The position numbers and the translations under genes are program-made. The notes beneath the pieces are model-generated. The model saw only the letters and a program-made list of their open reading frames with translations. It searched no databases and was not told the DNA's origin. This document shows, piece after piece, positions 1 through 5,248 of a stretch of 5,248 bases of DNA. The first letter of the stretch is position 1. Every line of letters starts with the position of its first letter. The DNA is from an uncultured Clostridia bacterium (GTDB taxonomy: Bacteria > Bacillota > Clostridia > Oscillospirales > Ruminococcaceae), in the NCBI GenBank assembly GCA_944388825.1, contig CALXKG010000248.1, positions 1 to 5,248 of the forward strand. Direction: 5' to 3'.

Positions 1-1968
1 CGCCGCGACAACGATATTCCCTACTCCTGGGGCACCGCTGTCAACGTCCAGATGATGGCGTTCGGCAACATGGGCAACACCTCCGGTACCGGCGTTGCGT
101 TCACCCGTAACCCCGCCACCGGCGAAAAGGTCCTGACCGGTGAGTTCCTGATGAATGCCCAGGGCGAAGACGTCGTCGCCGGCGTCCGCACCCCCCAGCA
201 CATCGACCAGCTCAAGGAAGTTATGCCGGAAGTCTACGAACAGTTCGTCGGCATCTGCAACACCCTTGAAAACCACTACCACGACATGCAGGACATGGAG
301 TTCACCATCGAGGACAAGAAGCTCTACATGCTCCAGACCCGTAACGGCAAGAGAACCCCTGCTGCTGCTCTGAAGATCGCCTGCGACCTGATCGACGAAG
401 GCATGATCGACGAGAAACAGGCCGTCCTGATGATCGACCCCAGAAACCTCGACGCCCTGCTCCACCCCACCTTCGATACCGCTGCCCTGAAGGCTGCTAC
501 CCCCGCCGCCAAAGCGCTCGCCGCTTCCCCCGGGGCTGCCTGCGGCAAGGTTGTCTTCACCGCTGAAGACGCCAAGGAATGGAAGGCAAGAGGCGAGAAG
601 GTTGTCCTGGTCCGCCTGGAAACCTCTCCTGAAGACATCGAAGGCATGAAGGCCTCCGAGGGCATCCTGACCGTCCGCGGCGGTATGACCTCCCACGCGG
701 CCGTCGTTGCCCGCGGCATGGGCATCTGCTGCGTCTCCGGCTGCTCGGCCATCACGATGGACGAAGAGAACAAGAAGTTTGAACTGGCCGGCAAGACCTA
801 CCACGAAGGCGATTATATCTCCATCGACGGTTCCACCGGCAACGTCTACGACGGCATCATCCCGACCGTCCCCGCGTCCGTCAGCTCCGGCTACTTCGGC
901 CGCATCATGTCGCTGGCTGACAAGTACCGCCAGATGGCTGTCCGCACCAACGCGGATACCCCCCAGAACGCGATTGACGCGAAGAGACTGGGCGCTGAAG
1001 GCATCGGCCTCTGCCGTACCGAGCACATGTTCTTCGAAGGCGACAGAATCGGAGCCATCCGCGAGATGATCTGCGCCGACACCGTCGAAGGCAGAAAGGC
1101 TGCCCTTGCGAAACTCGAACCGATGCAGCAGGGCGACTTCGAAAAACTGTACGAGACGATGGAAGACCAGCCGGTCAACATCCGCTTCCTCGACCCGCCG
1201 CTCCATGAGTTCGTCCCCACCGAAGAGGCCGACATCGAGCTGCTGGCGAAGAACACCGGCAAGACCGTCGAACAGGTCAAAGCGATCATCGCCGGCCTGC
1301 ACGAATTCAACCCGATGATGGGCCACCGTGGCTGCCGTCTGGCCGTCACCTACCCCGAAATCGCCGAGATGCAGACCGAAGCGGTCATCAAGGCTGCCCT
1401 GAACGTCTCCGCGAAACATCCTGAATGGAATATCGTCCCCGAGATCATGATCCCGCTGGTCGGCGAAGTGAAAGAGCTTGCTTACGTCAAGAAGATCGTC
1501 ACCACCACTGCGGACAAGCTGATCGCTGAGGCCGGTTCCAACATGACCTACAAGGTCGGTACCATGATCGAGATCCCGCGCGCGGCCATCACCGCTGACG
1601 AGATCGCGAAGGAAGCCGAGTACTTCTCCTTCGGTACCAACGACCTGACCCAGATGACCTTCGGCTTCAGCCGTGACGACGCCGGGAAGTTCCTCGACGC
1701 CTACTACGACAAGAAGATCTACGAAAACGATCCCTTCGCGAAGCTGGACCAGAAGGGCGTCGGCAAGCTGGTCAAGATCGCCTGCGACCTTGGCAAGCAG
1801 ACCCGCCCCGACATCAAGCTGGGCATCTGCGGCGAACATGGCGGCGACCCGAGCTCTGTCGAGTTCTGCCACAACGTCGGCCTGACCTACGTCTCCTGCT
1901 CGCCCTTCCGCGTTCCGATCGCCCGTCTGGCTGCTGCCCAGGCTGCAATCAAGAACCCGAGAGCGTAA
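1..1968 (+). CDS. ppdK: Pyruvate, phosphate dikinase, C-terminal 655 residues (5' truncated by window edge)
   Basis: This enzyme interconverts pyruvate, ATP and phosphate with PEP, AMP and pyrophosphate in the cytoplasm. In anaerobes it serves PPi-linked glycolysis or PEP formation. The frame is open from base 1, so the start lies outside the window. The family is about 875 residues, so roughly 220 are missing. Visible residues 1 to about 120 are the end of the ATP-grasp nucleotide-binding domain (GVAFTRNPATGE, LQTRNGKRT). The phosphohistidine swivel domain follows, with SPGAACG at 176-182 and GGMTSHAAVVARG, whose catalytic His is codon 694-696 (residue 232). The PEP/pyruvate TIM barrel covers about 290-655, with GAEGIGLCRTEHMFF (331-345), LDPPLHEF, MIEIPR (522-527), FSFGTNDLTQ (542-551) and the active-site Cys of GICGEHGGDP at codon 1828-1830. 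All key residues are present, so the protein looks functional. The gene is followed directly by a strong terminator, so it is probably the last or only gene of its transcript. Confidence 0.97.
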   Translation, partial: RRDNDIPYSWGTAVNVQMMAFGNMGNTSGTGVAFTRNPATGEKVLTGEFLMNAQGEDVVAGVRTPQHIDQLKEVMPEVYEQFVGICNTLENHYHDMQDMEFTIEDKKLYMLQTRNGKRTPAAALKIACDLIDEGMIDEKQAVLMIDPRNLDALLHPTFDTAALKAATPAAKALAASPGAACGKVVFTAEDAKEWKARGEKVVLVRLETSPEDIEGMKASEGILTVRGGMTSHAAVVARGMGICCVSGCSAITMDEENKKFELAGKTYHEGDYISIDGSTGNVYDGIIPTVPASVSSGYFGRIMSLADKYRQMAVRTNADTPQNAIDAKRLGAEGIGLCRTEHMFFEGDRIGAIREMICADTVEGRKAALAKLEPMQQGDFEKLYETMEDQPVNIRFLDPPLHEFVPTEEADIELLAKNTGKTVEQVKAIIAGLHEFNPMMGHRGCRLAVTYPEIAEMQTEAVIKAALNVSAKHPEWNIVPEIMIPLVGEVKELAYVKKIVTTTADKLIAEAGSNMTYKVGTMIEIPRAAITADEIAKEAEYFSFGTNDLTQMTFGFSRDDAGKFLDAYYDKKIYENDPFAKLDQKGVGKLVKIACDLGKQTRPDIKLGICGEHGGDPSSVEFCHNVGLTYVSCSPFRVPIARLAAAQAAIKNPRA

Positions 1969-1998
1969 GCTGACGGTTTGACCGTATAACCAAACCAT

Positions 1999-2040
1999 AA
2001 ACCCCCGGATGGAAGCGCAAAACTTCCGTCCGGGGGTTTT
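1999..2040 (+). terminator. Intrinsic terminator of ppdK, possibly bidirectional
   Basis: A 17-bp stem pairs 1999-2015 with 2023-2039, with one G-T wobble and a 7-base CGCAAAA loop. The core is ACCCCCGG against CCGGGGGT, and the 3' side runs into TTTT. It begins 31 bases after the ppdK stop. On the minus strand the same hairpin is followed by TTTATGG and lies 18 bases beyond the amidase stop, so it could also end the convergent amidase transcript, although the minus-strand T tract is short. A weaker 6-bp repeat (GGTTTG 1975-1980, CAAACC 1991-1996) lies just before it. Confidence 0.9.
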
Positions 2041-2057
2041 GACGTGTAATTTGCTGT

Positions 2058-2915
2058 TCATGGAGGCGGGATTTGGTCCCCGCTGGAAGCCGTATCTTCC
2101 CCATCCAGCCGCAAATAGCTGCAAATGGCCTCGTAATAGCACTGGGCCAGCTGGGCGCAGCCTTCCTGGCTGCCATAGCGGGCGGCGTCGGAACTGCTGG
2201 TGACAAAAAACTGCTCGATCAGCACGCCCGGGCAGCCCACCCGGTCCAGCAGGCCGAAGGTCTCGGCGCCGTAGGCGGACTGGTCGGAATACTCGGCGAC
2301 CCGCCGCTCCCCCGCCGCCGAAAAGTACATATACCGGACGCCGTTCTCCCCGCGGATCCGCAGATCGGTCCCCGTCTCCACCGCCGCGGCGACGCAAACG
2401 CCCATGGCGGCGCTCTCCTCATGCCCGTCCCAGCCGGGCGGCAGGGCGTAACACTCAAACCCGGAGGAATCGGGGCTGGCGTCCGAGTTGCAGTGGATGG
2501 AAACCAGCAGCTCCGCGCCCGCCAGGCCCGCCGCCTCCGCCCGGTCGTCCACCGACGCGGTCTCACTGTAATCTTTGGTCAGGACCGGCGCAAACCGCCC
2601 ATCCGCTTCCAGCAGCGCGTAAAGCGCCTGCGCCGTCCAGGCGGTGATCTCGCTTTCGTCCACCAGCCCCGACGCCCCCTGGTCGCTGCCGCCGTGTCCG
2701 GGGTCGATCGCGACGACGATCCCCTCTTCTTCCGCGTCCGCCGCTTCCGGCGGGACGGAGGCGGCGGACAGGACGGACGGCGGGCGGGACGCCGTATAAA
2801 TCGCGAGCCCGATCCCCGCCGCCAGTGCAAGCACCGCCGCTGCCCCGCCGCAGAGCAGCTTGAACCGGGGGGAAAAACGCCGGCGGGTTTTCCGGTTTGG
2901 ACGGTAAACAGACAA
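2058..2915 (-). CDS. N-acetylmuramoyl-L-alanine amidase (Amidase_3), membrane-anchored or secreted
   Basis: This is a zinc amidase that cleaves the bond between N-acetylmuramic acid and L-alanine in peptidoglycan and acts outside the membrane. With the TTG start at 2915 the protein has 285 residues. The N-terminus is strongly basic (RPNRKTRRRF), followed by a hydrophobic segment at about 20-40 that would serve as signal anchor or signal peptide, then a short Pro/Ala/Glu linker. The Amidase_3 domain covers about 66-270. AIDPGHGG gives the first zinc His (H74), E87 aligns with the conserved zinc Glu, SIHCNS gives H141, and VLIEQFFVTSSSD supplies the catalytic Glu (E234). No LysM, SH3 or other wall-binding domain is present. 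There is no in-frame ATG near the N-terminus. The next in-frame ATG upstream (3302) lies inside the neighbouring gene. GTG at 2924 is an alternative start. A weak TATATA at 2951-2956 could be its -10 box. The family is certain, the exact start less so, and no specific family member such as CwlD or AmiC can be assigned. Confidence 0.88.
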   Translation of the reverse strand: MSVYRPNRKTRRRFSPRFKLLCGGAAAVLALAAGIGLAIYTASRPPSVLSAASVPPEAADAEEEGIVVAIDPGHGGSDQGASGLVDESEITAWTAQALYALLEADGRFAPVLTKDYSETASVDDRAEAAGLAGAELLVSIHCNSDASPDSSGFECYALPPGWDGHEESAAMGVCVAAAVETGTDLRIRGENGVRYMYFSAAGERRVAEYSDQSAYGAETFGLLDRVGCPGVLIEQFFVTSSSDAARYGSQEGCAQLAQCYYEAICSYLRLDGEDTASSGDQIPPP

Positions 2916-2925
2916 TCTGACCACG

Positions 2926-2930
2926 CTCCC
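2926..2930 (-). promoter_or_regulatory. Ribosome binding site that decides the amidase start
   Basis: On the minus strand this reads GGGAG. It lies 10 bases before TTG at 2915 but only 1 base before GTG at 2924, which is too close for normal initiation. The TTG start is therefore preferred despite being the rarest of the three common start codons and having slightly long spacing. Confidence 0.45.
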
Positions 2931-3020
2931 TATCCGCTGTAAAAAATACCTATATAAAACACGCGGGGGGATGGGGAAAAATTGCGCCTGTTTTTGTAAA
3001 ATAATCGTGAATTCCGGCGG

Positions 3021-3056
3021 AAAATGAAAAATCCCCGGACAGGGTATGTCCGGGGG
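3021..3056 (-). terminator. Intrinsic terminator of the cysteine-rich protein gene
   Basis: Read on the minus strand, CCCCGGAC (3055-3048) pairs perfectly with GTCCGGGG (3040-3033). A further A-T pair at 3041/3047 leaves a 5-base loop. The T-rich tail ATTTTTCATTTT follows. The hairpin starts 6 bases past the stop codon of the 3062-3709 gene, so that gene and the downstream amidase are probably separate transcripts. On the plus strand it has no T tract. Confidence 0.85.
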
Positions 3057-3061
3057 CAGGT

Positions 3062-3709
3062 TTACCGCTTTTCGGTGCCGGTCAAAAGCTCCATCAGGTG
3101 GACCGCGTCCGCCCCGCCGTCTAAAAGCCCGGTCAGGCAGGCGTTGCAGTAGACGACGGCCTTCCCGTCCAGGCGGGCGGCATATGCCGCCATCCGCGCC
3201 TTCTGTTCCGCGGGGGAAAGGGGGGTGACATAAGGCTCGATCTGCGCAAAGGCTTTGGGGGCCATTTTCAGGTTGCCGGGCGCCACCGGCCGGTAGAGCC
3301 ATTCGCCGTCGAAGACGGTCTTCTCCCGGTTGTCCGGCAGTTCGACGACCATGTAGCCCATCTTGCGCAGCAGGCTGCGGACGGCGTCCTGGAGGGGGAT
3401 GTTATGCCGCGCCCGCCAGCAGTCCCGGAGGATGATCCGCTCGCCGGTATGGTCCGGCAGCTTCAGCCCCGGGATGCTGTCGAGATACTCCCAGGCGCTC
3501 TGCACGGCCGCCTGAGGCGCGTTTTCCCCAATCACCATGTCGCAGGTCTGGCAGACGGTGAGGGCGGTGTCGCCCGGCCCCAGCTTCTTATGGCCGGGGC
3601 GGCAGCACCCTTCGACCGCGACGCCCAAAGACGCCATCCACTCCTTCGCGGCGGCGGATGCCTCGGGGCGGAGCCGGGTGAAGTTGCAGCTGGGGTAATA
3701 ATGGACCAT
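3062..3709 (-). CDS. Cysteine-rich CCG-domain-like protein, possible (Fe-S)-binding, function unknown
   Basis: A soluble 215-residue protein with no signal peptide or membrane segment. It resembles the duplicated CCG cysteine-rich domain of heterodisulfide reductase subunit B and GlpC-like proteins. The first half has the complete pattern in compact spacing: C8, C35-C36 (GCCRPGHKKL), and C53-x2-C56 (VCQTCD). The second half keeps C97 (ILRDCWRARHN, in the place of the usual DPCH-like motif), the typical VVELPDN strand, and C188-x2-C191 (YCNACLTGLL). Where the second CC pair would be expected it reads TVFDGEW. One metal or cluster site may therefore be intact and the other altered. In the CCG family such sites bind a non-cubane Fe-S cluster or zinc, usually in redox reactions; no substrate can be named here. 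ATG at 3709 is chosen because AAAGGA lies 8 bases upstream; ATG at 3718 is too close to it. The gene has its own promoter and terminator and is divergent from the decarboxylase operon. The family assignment is by motif only. Confidence 0.8.
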   Translation of the reverse strand: MVHYYPSCNFTRLRPEASAAAKEWMASLGVAVEGCCRPGHKKLGPGDTALTVCQTCDMVIGENAPQAAVQSAWEYLDSIPGLKLPDHTGERIILRDCWRARHNIPLQDAVRSLLRKMGYMVVELPDNREKTVFDGEWLYRPVAPGNLKMAPKAFAQIEPYVTPLSPAEQKARMAAYAARLDGKAVVYCNACLTGLLDGGADAVHLMELLTGTEKR

Positions 3710-3717
3710 GAAAACCA

Positions 3718-3723
3718 TCCTTT
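3718..3723 (-). promoter_or_regulatory. Ribosome binding site of the cysteine-rich protein gene
   Basis: On the minus strand this reads AAAGGA, 8 bases before the ATG at 3709. It overlaps the competing in-frame ATG at 3718, which rules that one out as the main start. Confidence 0.75.
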
Positions 3724-3742
3724 CTTTTATTGGCTTATGCCT

Positions 3743-3771
3743 ATAATACCACAAAACGCCGGTCTTCGCAA
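3743..3771 (-). promoter_or_regulatory. Promoter of the cysteine-rich protein gene (sigma-A type, extended -10)
   Basis: On the minus strand a -35 box TTGCGA (3771-3766, 4 of 6 consensus) is followed by a 17-base spacer and a -10 box TATTAT (3748-3743, 5 of 6). TGG sits directly before the -10 box, giving the TGn extension. The predicted start of transcription is near 3736, leaving a leader of about 27 bases that contains the AAAGGA site. It diverges from the promoter at 3829-3858. Confidence 0.65.
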
Positions 3772-3828
3772 GGGGAGGGGCCCGCCCGCGGGGATGTTTC
3801 CAAAAAACGAACTTTTTCCAAATATTAT

Positions 3829-3858
3829 TTGACATTTCAAAACCGGATATGCTATAAT
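3829..3858 (+). promoter_or_regulatory. Strong promoter of the decarboxylase beta-subunit operon
   Basis: TTGACA (3829-3834) and TATAAT (3853-3858) are both perfect sigma-A consensus boxes with an 18-base spacer, and TGC immediately precedes the -10 box (extended -10). An A/T-rich stretch (about 3801-3828) upstream could act as an UP element. Transcription should start near 3865, giving a leader of about 190 nt before the coding region. A promoter this close to consensus implies that control is exerted after initiation, in keeping with the structured leader that follows. Confidence 0.88.
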
Positions 3859-3867
3859 AAAAGCGTT

Positions 3868-3976
3868 GAAAAGGGAGTAGCTGATCCGGCCCGAAATGCC
3901 ACGGGCCGGATTGCGGGAGTGCGACATACCGGTTCCCAGGAGGGGACCCGCGCCCGCTTAACGGGCAAGACTTTTC
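3868..3976 (+). promoter_or_regulatory. Putative yybP-ykoY (Mn2+) riboswitch aptamer
   Basis: The leader folds as a four-helix junction. P1 pairs GAAAAG (3868-3873) with CTTTTC (3971-3976). P2 is a perfect 10-bp hairpin (3884-3893 with 3902-3911, loop AAATGCCA). P3 starts with GCG/CGC (3913-3915, 3949-3951), has a long 5' internal loop containing GCGACATACC (3921-3930), and ends in GGTTCCC/GGGGACC (3931-3937, 3942-3948) around an AGGA loop. P4 pairs GCCCG with CGGGC (3952-3956, 3962-3966). The single-stranded signatures flanking P1 are GGAGTAGC (3874-3881) and GCAAGA (3965-3970). These signatures, together with an ACAUAC-type loop in P3, are the hallmarks I know for the yybP-ykoY class, whose two conserved loops dock and bind Mn2+ and Mg2+. 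The match is from memory of the consensus and not from a covariance-model search. Another metal-sensing class, such as a Na+ riboswitch, cannot be excluded. Confidence 0.7.
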
Positions 3977-4016
3977 CCATGCAGGCGGCTGTGTGCGAAG
4001 GGTTTTGCTCTTTTTC
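3965..4016 (+). terminator. Riboswitch-controlled intrinsic terminator (expression platform)
   Basis: GCAAGACTTTTC (3965-3976) pairs with GAAGGGTTTTGC (3997-4008) over 12 bp including three G-U wobbles. After one C-C mismatch the hairpin continues as CATGCAG/CTGTGTG (3978-3984, 3989-3995) with a GCGG loop. TCTTTTTC (4009-4016) follows. The 5' arm consists of the aptamer's GCAAGA signature and the whole 3' strand of P1, so the two structures exclude each other. Ligand binding, by holding P1, should block the terminator and let transcription reach the beta-subunit gene. This is the ON behaviour known for yybP-ykoY switches. Confidence 0.75.
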
Positions 4017-4056
4017 ATATCTGCTCCCACAAGCACGAAAGGATGAGTCAAGAAAA

Positions 4057-5175
4057 ATGGAAGCAATTTTTGGCAATCTCCTGGACATGAACTTTAACCT
4101 GGTGATCATGTGGGTCATCGGCGCGGTTCTGATCTTCCTGGCGATTAAAAAGGACATGGAGCCCAGCCTCCTGCTGCCGATGGGGTTCGGCGCGATCCTT
4201 GTCAACCTCCCCAACTCCGGCGCGATCACCCAGGGGGAAGAGATCGGTGTCTTAAACGTCCTCTACGACGCCGGTATCGCAAACGAGCTGTTCCCGCTCC
4301 TGCTCTTTATCGGCATCGGCGCGATGATCGACTTCGGGCCGCTGCTGCAAAGCCCGTACCTTTTGATCTTCGGCGCGGCGGCGCAGTTTGGCATCTTCGT
4401 CACCGTTTCGCTCGCCTGCCTGTTCGGCTTTGACTTAAAAGACGCCGCTTCGATCGGCATTATCGGCGCGGCGGACGGCCCGACGGCCATCTTTGTCAGC
4501 CAGTATTTCGGCAGCAACTACACGGGCGCCATCATGGTCGCGGCATACTCGTACATGGCGCTGGTGCCGATCATCCAGCCGCCGGTCGTCAAGCTGCTGA
4601 CCACCAAGAAGGAACGGACCACCCATATGAAGTACGCGGCGTCCACCGTTTCCAAGGAGACCCGCATCCTCTTCCCGATCCTGGTCACCCTGATCGCCGG
4701 TCTGATCGTCCCCCGCTCGGTGGCGCTGGTCGGTTTCCTGATGTTCGGCAACCTCCTCAGAGAATGCGGCGTGCTGGATTCCCTCTCCCGCACCGCCCAG
4801 GATGTGCTGGCGAATATCATCACCATCTTCCTCGGCATCACCATCGCCAGCCAGATGCAGGCGGACAAGTTCCTCAATCCCGAGACCCTGCTGATCCTGG
4901 CGCTCGGCCTGTTCGCGTTCATCTTCGACACCTTCGGCGGCGTCGTCTTTGCGAAGATCATCAACATCTTCCTCCCCAAGGAGAGAAAGATCAACCCGAT
5001 GATCGGCGCCTGCGGTATCTCCGCCTTCCCGATGAGCAGCCGTGTTATCAGTAAGATGGCCCTCAAGGAAGACAACTCCAACTACCTGCTGATGCAGGCG
5101 GCCGGCGTCAATGTCGGCGGTCAGATCGCCAGCGTCATCGCCGGCGGCATGATCATCAACCTGATTGCCCACTAA
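4057..5175 (+). CDS. Sodium ion-translocating decarboxylase beta subunit (OadB/GcdB/MmdB family)
   Basis: A 372-residue polytopic membrane protein of the family that couples decarboxylation of biotin-bound carboxylate (oxaloacetate, methylmalonyl-CoA or glutaconyl-CoA) to Na+ export. Family hallmarks are present throughout: LAIKKDMEPSLLLPMGFG (28-45), FIGIGAMIDFGPLL (84-97), GAADGPTAIFVSQYF (137-151), AYSYMALVPIIQPP (163-176), LRECGVLDSLSRTAQ, FDTFGGVVFAK, and GISAFPMSSRV (320-330). D140, Y166, S322 and R329 align with the Na+-pathway residues D203, Y229, S382 and R389 of Klebsiella OadB; the D-to-Y and S-to-R spacings are identical. The length is normal. ATG 4057 starts the conserved region; AAGGA ends at 4043, 13 bases upstream, so spacing is long. 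The in-frame ATG at 3979 lies inside the terminator hairpin. The leader carries a putative Mn2+ riboswitch. No alpha or biotin-carrier subunit is in the window, so the substrate cannot be named and a stand-alone transport role is possible. Confidence 0.93.
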   Translation: MEAIFGNLLDMNFNLVIMWVIGAVLIFLAIKKDMEPSLLLPMGFGAILVNLPNSGAITQGEEIGVLNVLYDAGIANELFPLLLFIGIGAMIDFGPLLQSPYLLIFGAAAQFGIFVTVSLACLFGFDLKDAASIGIIGAADGPTAIFVSQYFGSNYTGAIMVAAYSYMALVPIIQPPVVKLLTTKKERTTHMKYAASTVSKETRILFPILVTLIAGLIVPRSVALVGFLMFGNLLRECGVLDSLSRTAQDVLANIITIFLGITIASQMQADKFLNPETLLILALGLFAFIFDTFGGVVFAKIINIFLPKERKINPMIGACGISAFPMSSRVISKMALKEDNSNYLLMQAAGVNVGGQIASVIAGGMIINLIAH

Positions 5176-5194
5176 TCCGACAGGAGGTAAAAGT

Positions 5195-5248
5195 ATGAAC
5201 GTTCCGCTGTTTTTAGAGAGCCTCCTGATCCTGGTACAGGGGATGGCC
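5195..5248 (+). CDS. Start of a small membrane protein, probably OadG-like gamma subunit (3' truncated by window edge)
   Basis: Only 18 residues are visible (MNVPLFLESLLILVQGMA). They form the beginning of a hydrophobic helix of the kind found at the N-terminus of OadG-type gamma subunits, including the short OadG-related subunits of Firmicutes that sit next to a beta subunit. In oxaloacetate decarboxylase the gamma chain is a single-span protein that holds the complex together. AGGAGG (5182-5187) lies 7 bases before ATG 5195, and the gene begins 19 bases after the beta-subunit stop, so the two are clearly one operon. The identity rests mainly on position and the helix; the rest of the gene is outside the window. 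Confidence 0.68.
   Translation, partial: MNVPLFLESLLILVQGMA

Noticed and set aside
2073..2942. Long plus-strand open frame of 289 codons opposite the amidase
   Set aside because: It is antisense to a gene with clear catalytic motifs, is rich in Arg/Gly/Pro as expected for a GC-rich shadow frame, and has no recognisable domain.
2951..2980. Possible amidase promoter with TATATA as -10 (2951-2956, minus strand)
   Set aside because: No -35 hexamer better than about 3 of 6 lies at 17-18 bases, so it is mentioned with the gene but not called as a feature.
2916..3302. N-terminal extension of the amidase reading frame to an ATG at 3302
   Set aside because: The extension runs through the terminator at 3021-3056 and into the coding region of the cysteine-rich protein. 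It has no family similarity, and the basic plus hydrophobic signal segment begins right after 2915.
3938..3943. AGGAGG inside the leader as a ribosome binding site
   Set aside because: It forms the loop and stem edge of P3 in the aptamer, and no start codon lies 5-12 bases downstream.
3730..4056. N-terminal extension of the beta-subunit frame upstream of 4057
   Set aside because: The open frame crosses the consensus promoter and the riboswitch. Residues before 4057 do not resemble the family, and no upstream in-frame ATG (including 3979 in the terminator loop) has a ribosome binding site at a workable distance.
4043..4090. 15-residue leader peptide ORF overlapping the beta-subunit start in another frame
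   Set aside because: Its ATG directly abuts the AAAGG element, leaving no proper spacing, and there is no regulatory codon run. Probably chance.
4435..5172. Long minus-strand open frame of 245 codons opposite the beta subunit
   Set aside because: It is a low-complexity Asp/Gly/Glu/His/Arg-rich shadow of a conserved membrane protein gene, with no credible ribosome binding site or domain.

Overview
The window looks like a chromosomal segment of a GC-rich anaerobic Firmicute, most likely a gut-type Clostridia member (Oscillospiraceae or a relative). This is an inference from three things: a clostridial-type pyruvate, phosphate dikinase, AGGAGG-type ribosome binding sites with consensus sigma-A promoters, and a Na+-translocating decarboxylase beta subunit followed by a small gamma-like subunit. 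No rRNA, tRNA, insertion sequence, CRISPR array or phage gene is visible. Nothing in the base composition suggests recent transfer.

Layout. Bases 1-1968 (+) hold the C-terminal three quarters of ppdK. The gene enters from the left edge and ends at a strong hairpin terminator (1999-2040). That terminator lies between ppdK and a convergent gene, a membrane-anchored N-acetylmuramoyl-L-alanine amidase (2058-2915, -). Upstream of the amidase, and separated from it by another terminator (3021-3056), is a 215-residue cysteine-rich protein (3062-3709, -). It resembles the CCG (heterodisulfide-reductase-B-like) domain, but its second half has lost the CC pair. Bases 3710-4056 are a divergent regulatory region. 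It holds an extended -10 promoter reading left into the cysteine-rich gene, a perfect-consensus promoter reading right, and a leader RNA of about 190 nt. Bases 4057-5175 (+) encode the decarboxylase beta subunit. A second gene starts at 5195 behind a good AGGAGG site and runs off the right edge; its 18 visible residues look like the small gamma-like partner.

The most interesting part is the leader RNA (about 3865-4016). Bases 3868-3976 fit the yybP-ykoY (Mn2+-sensing) aptamer: a closing P1 helix, GGAGTAGC on the 5' side, two intervening stem-loops with an ACATAC internal loop, a third hairpin, and GCAAGA on the 3' side. The 3' strand of P1 is also the first 12 bases of an intrinsic terminator (3965-4016), so aptamer and terminator exclude each other. 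That arrangement predicts an ON switch, with transcription into the beta-subunit operon allowed when the ligand is bound. A manganese-type riboswitch controlling a beta/gamma-like pair, with no alpha (carboxyltransferase) subunit in view, raises the possibility that the pair works as a cation transporter linked to manganese homeostasis rather than as a classical decarboxylase. That functional link is a hypothesis.
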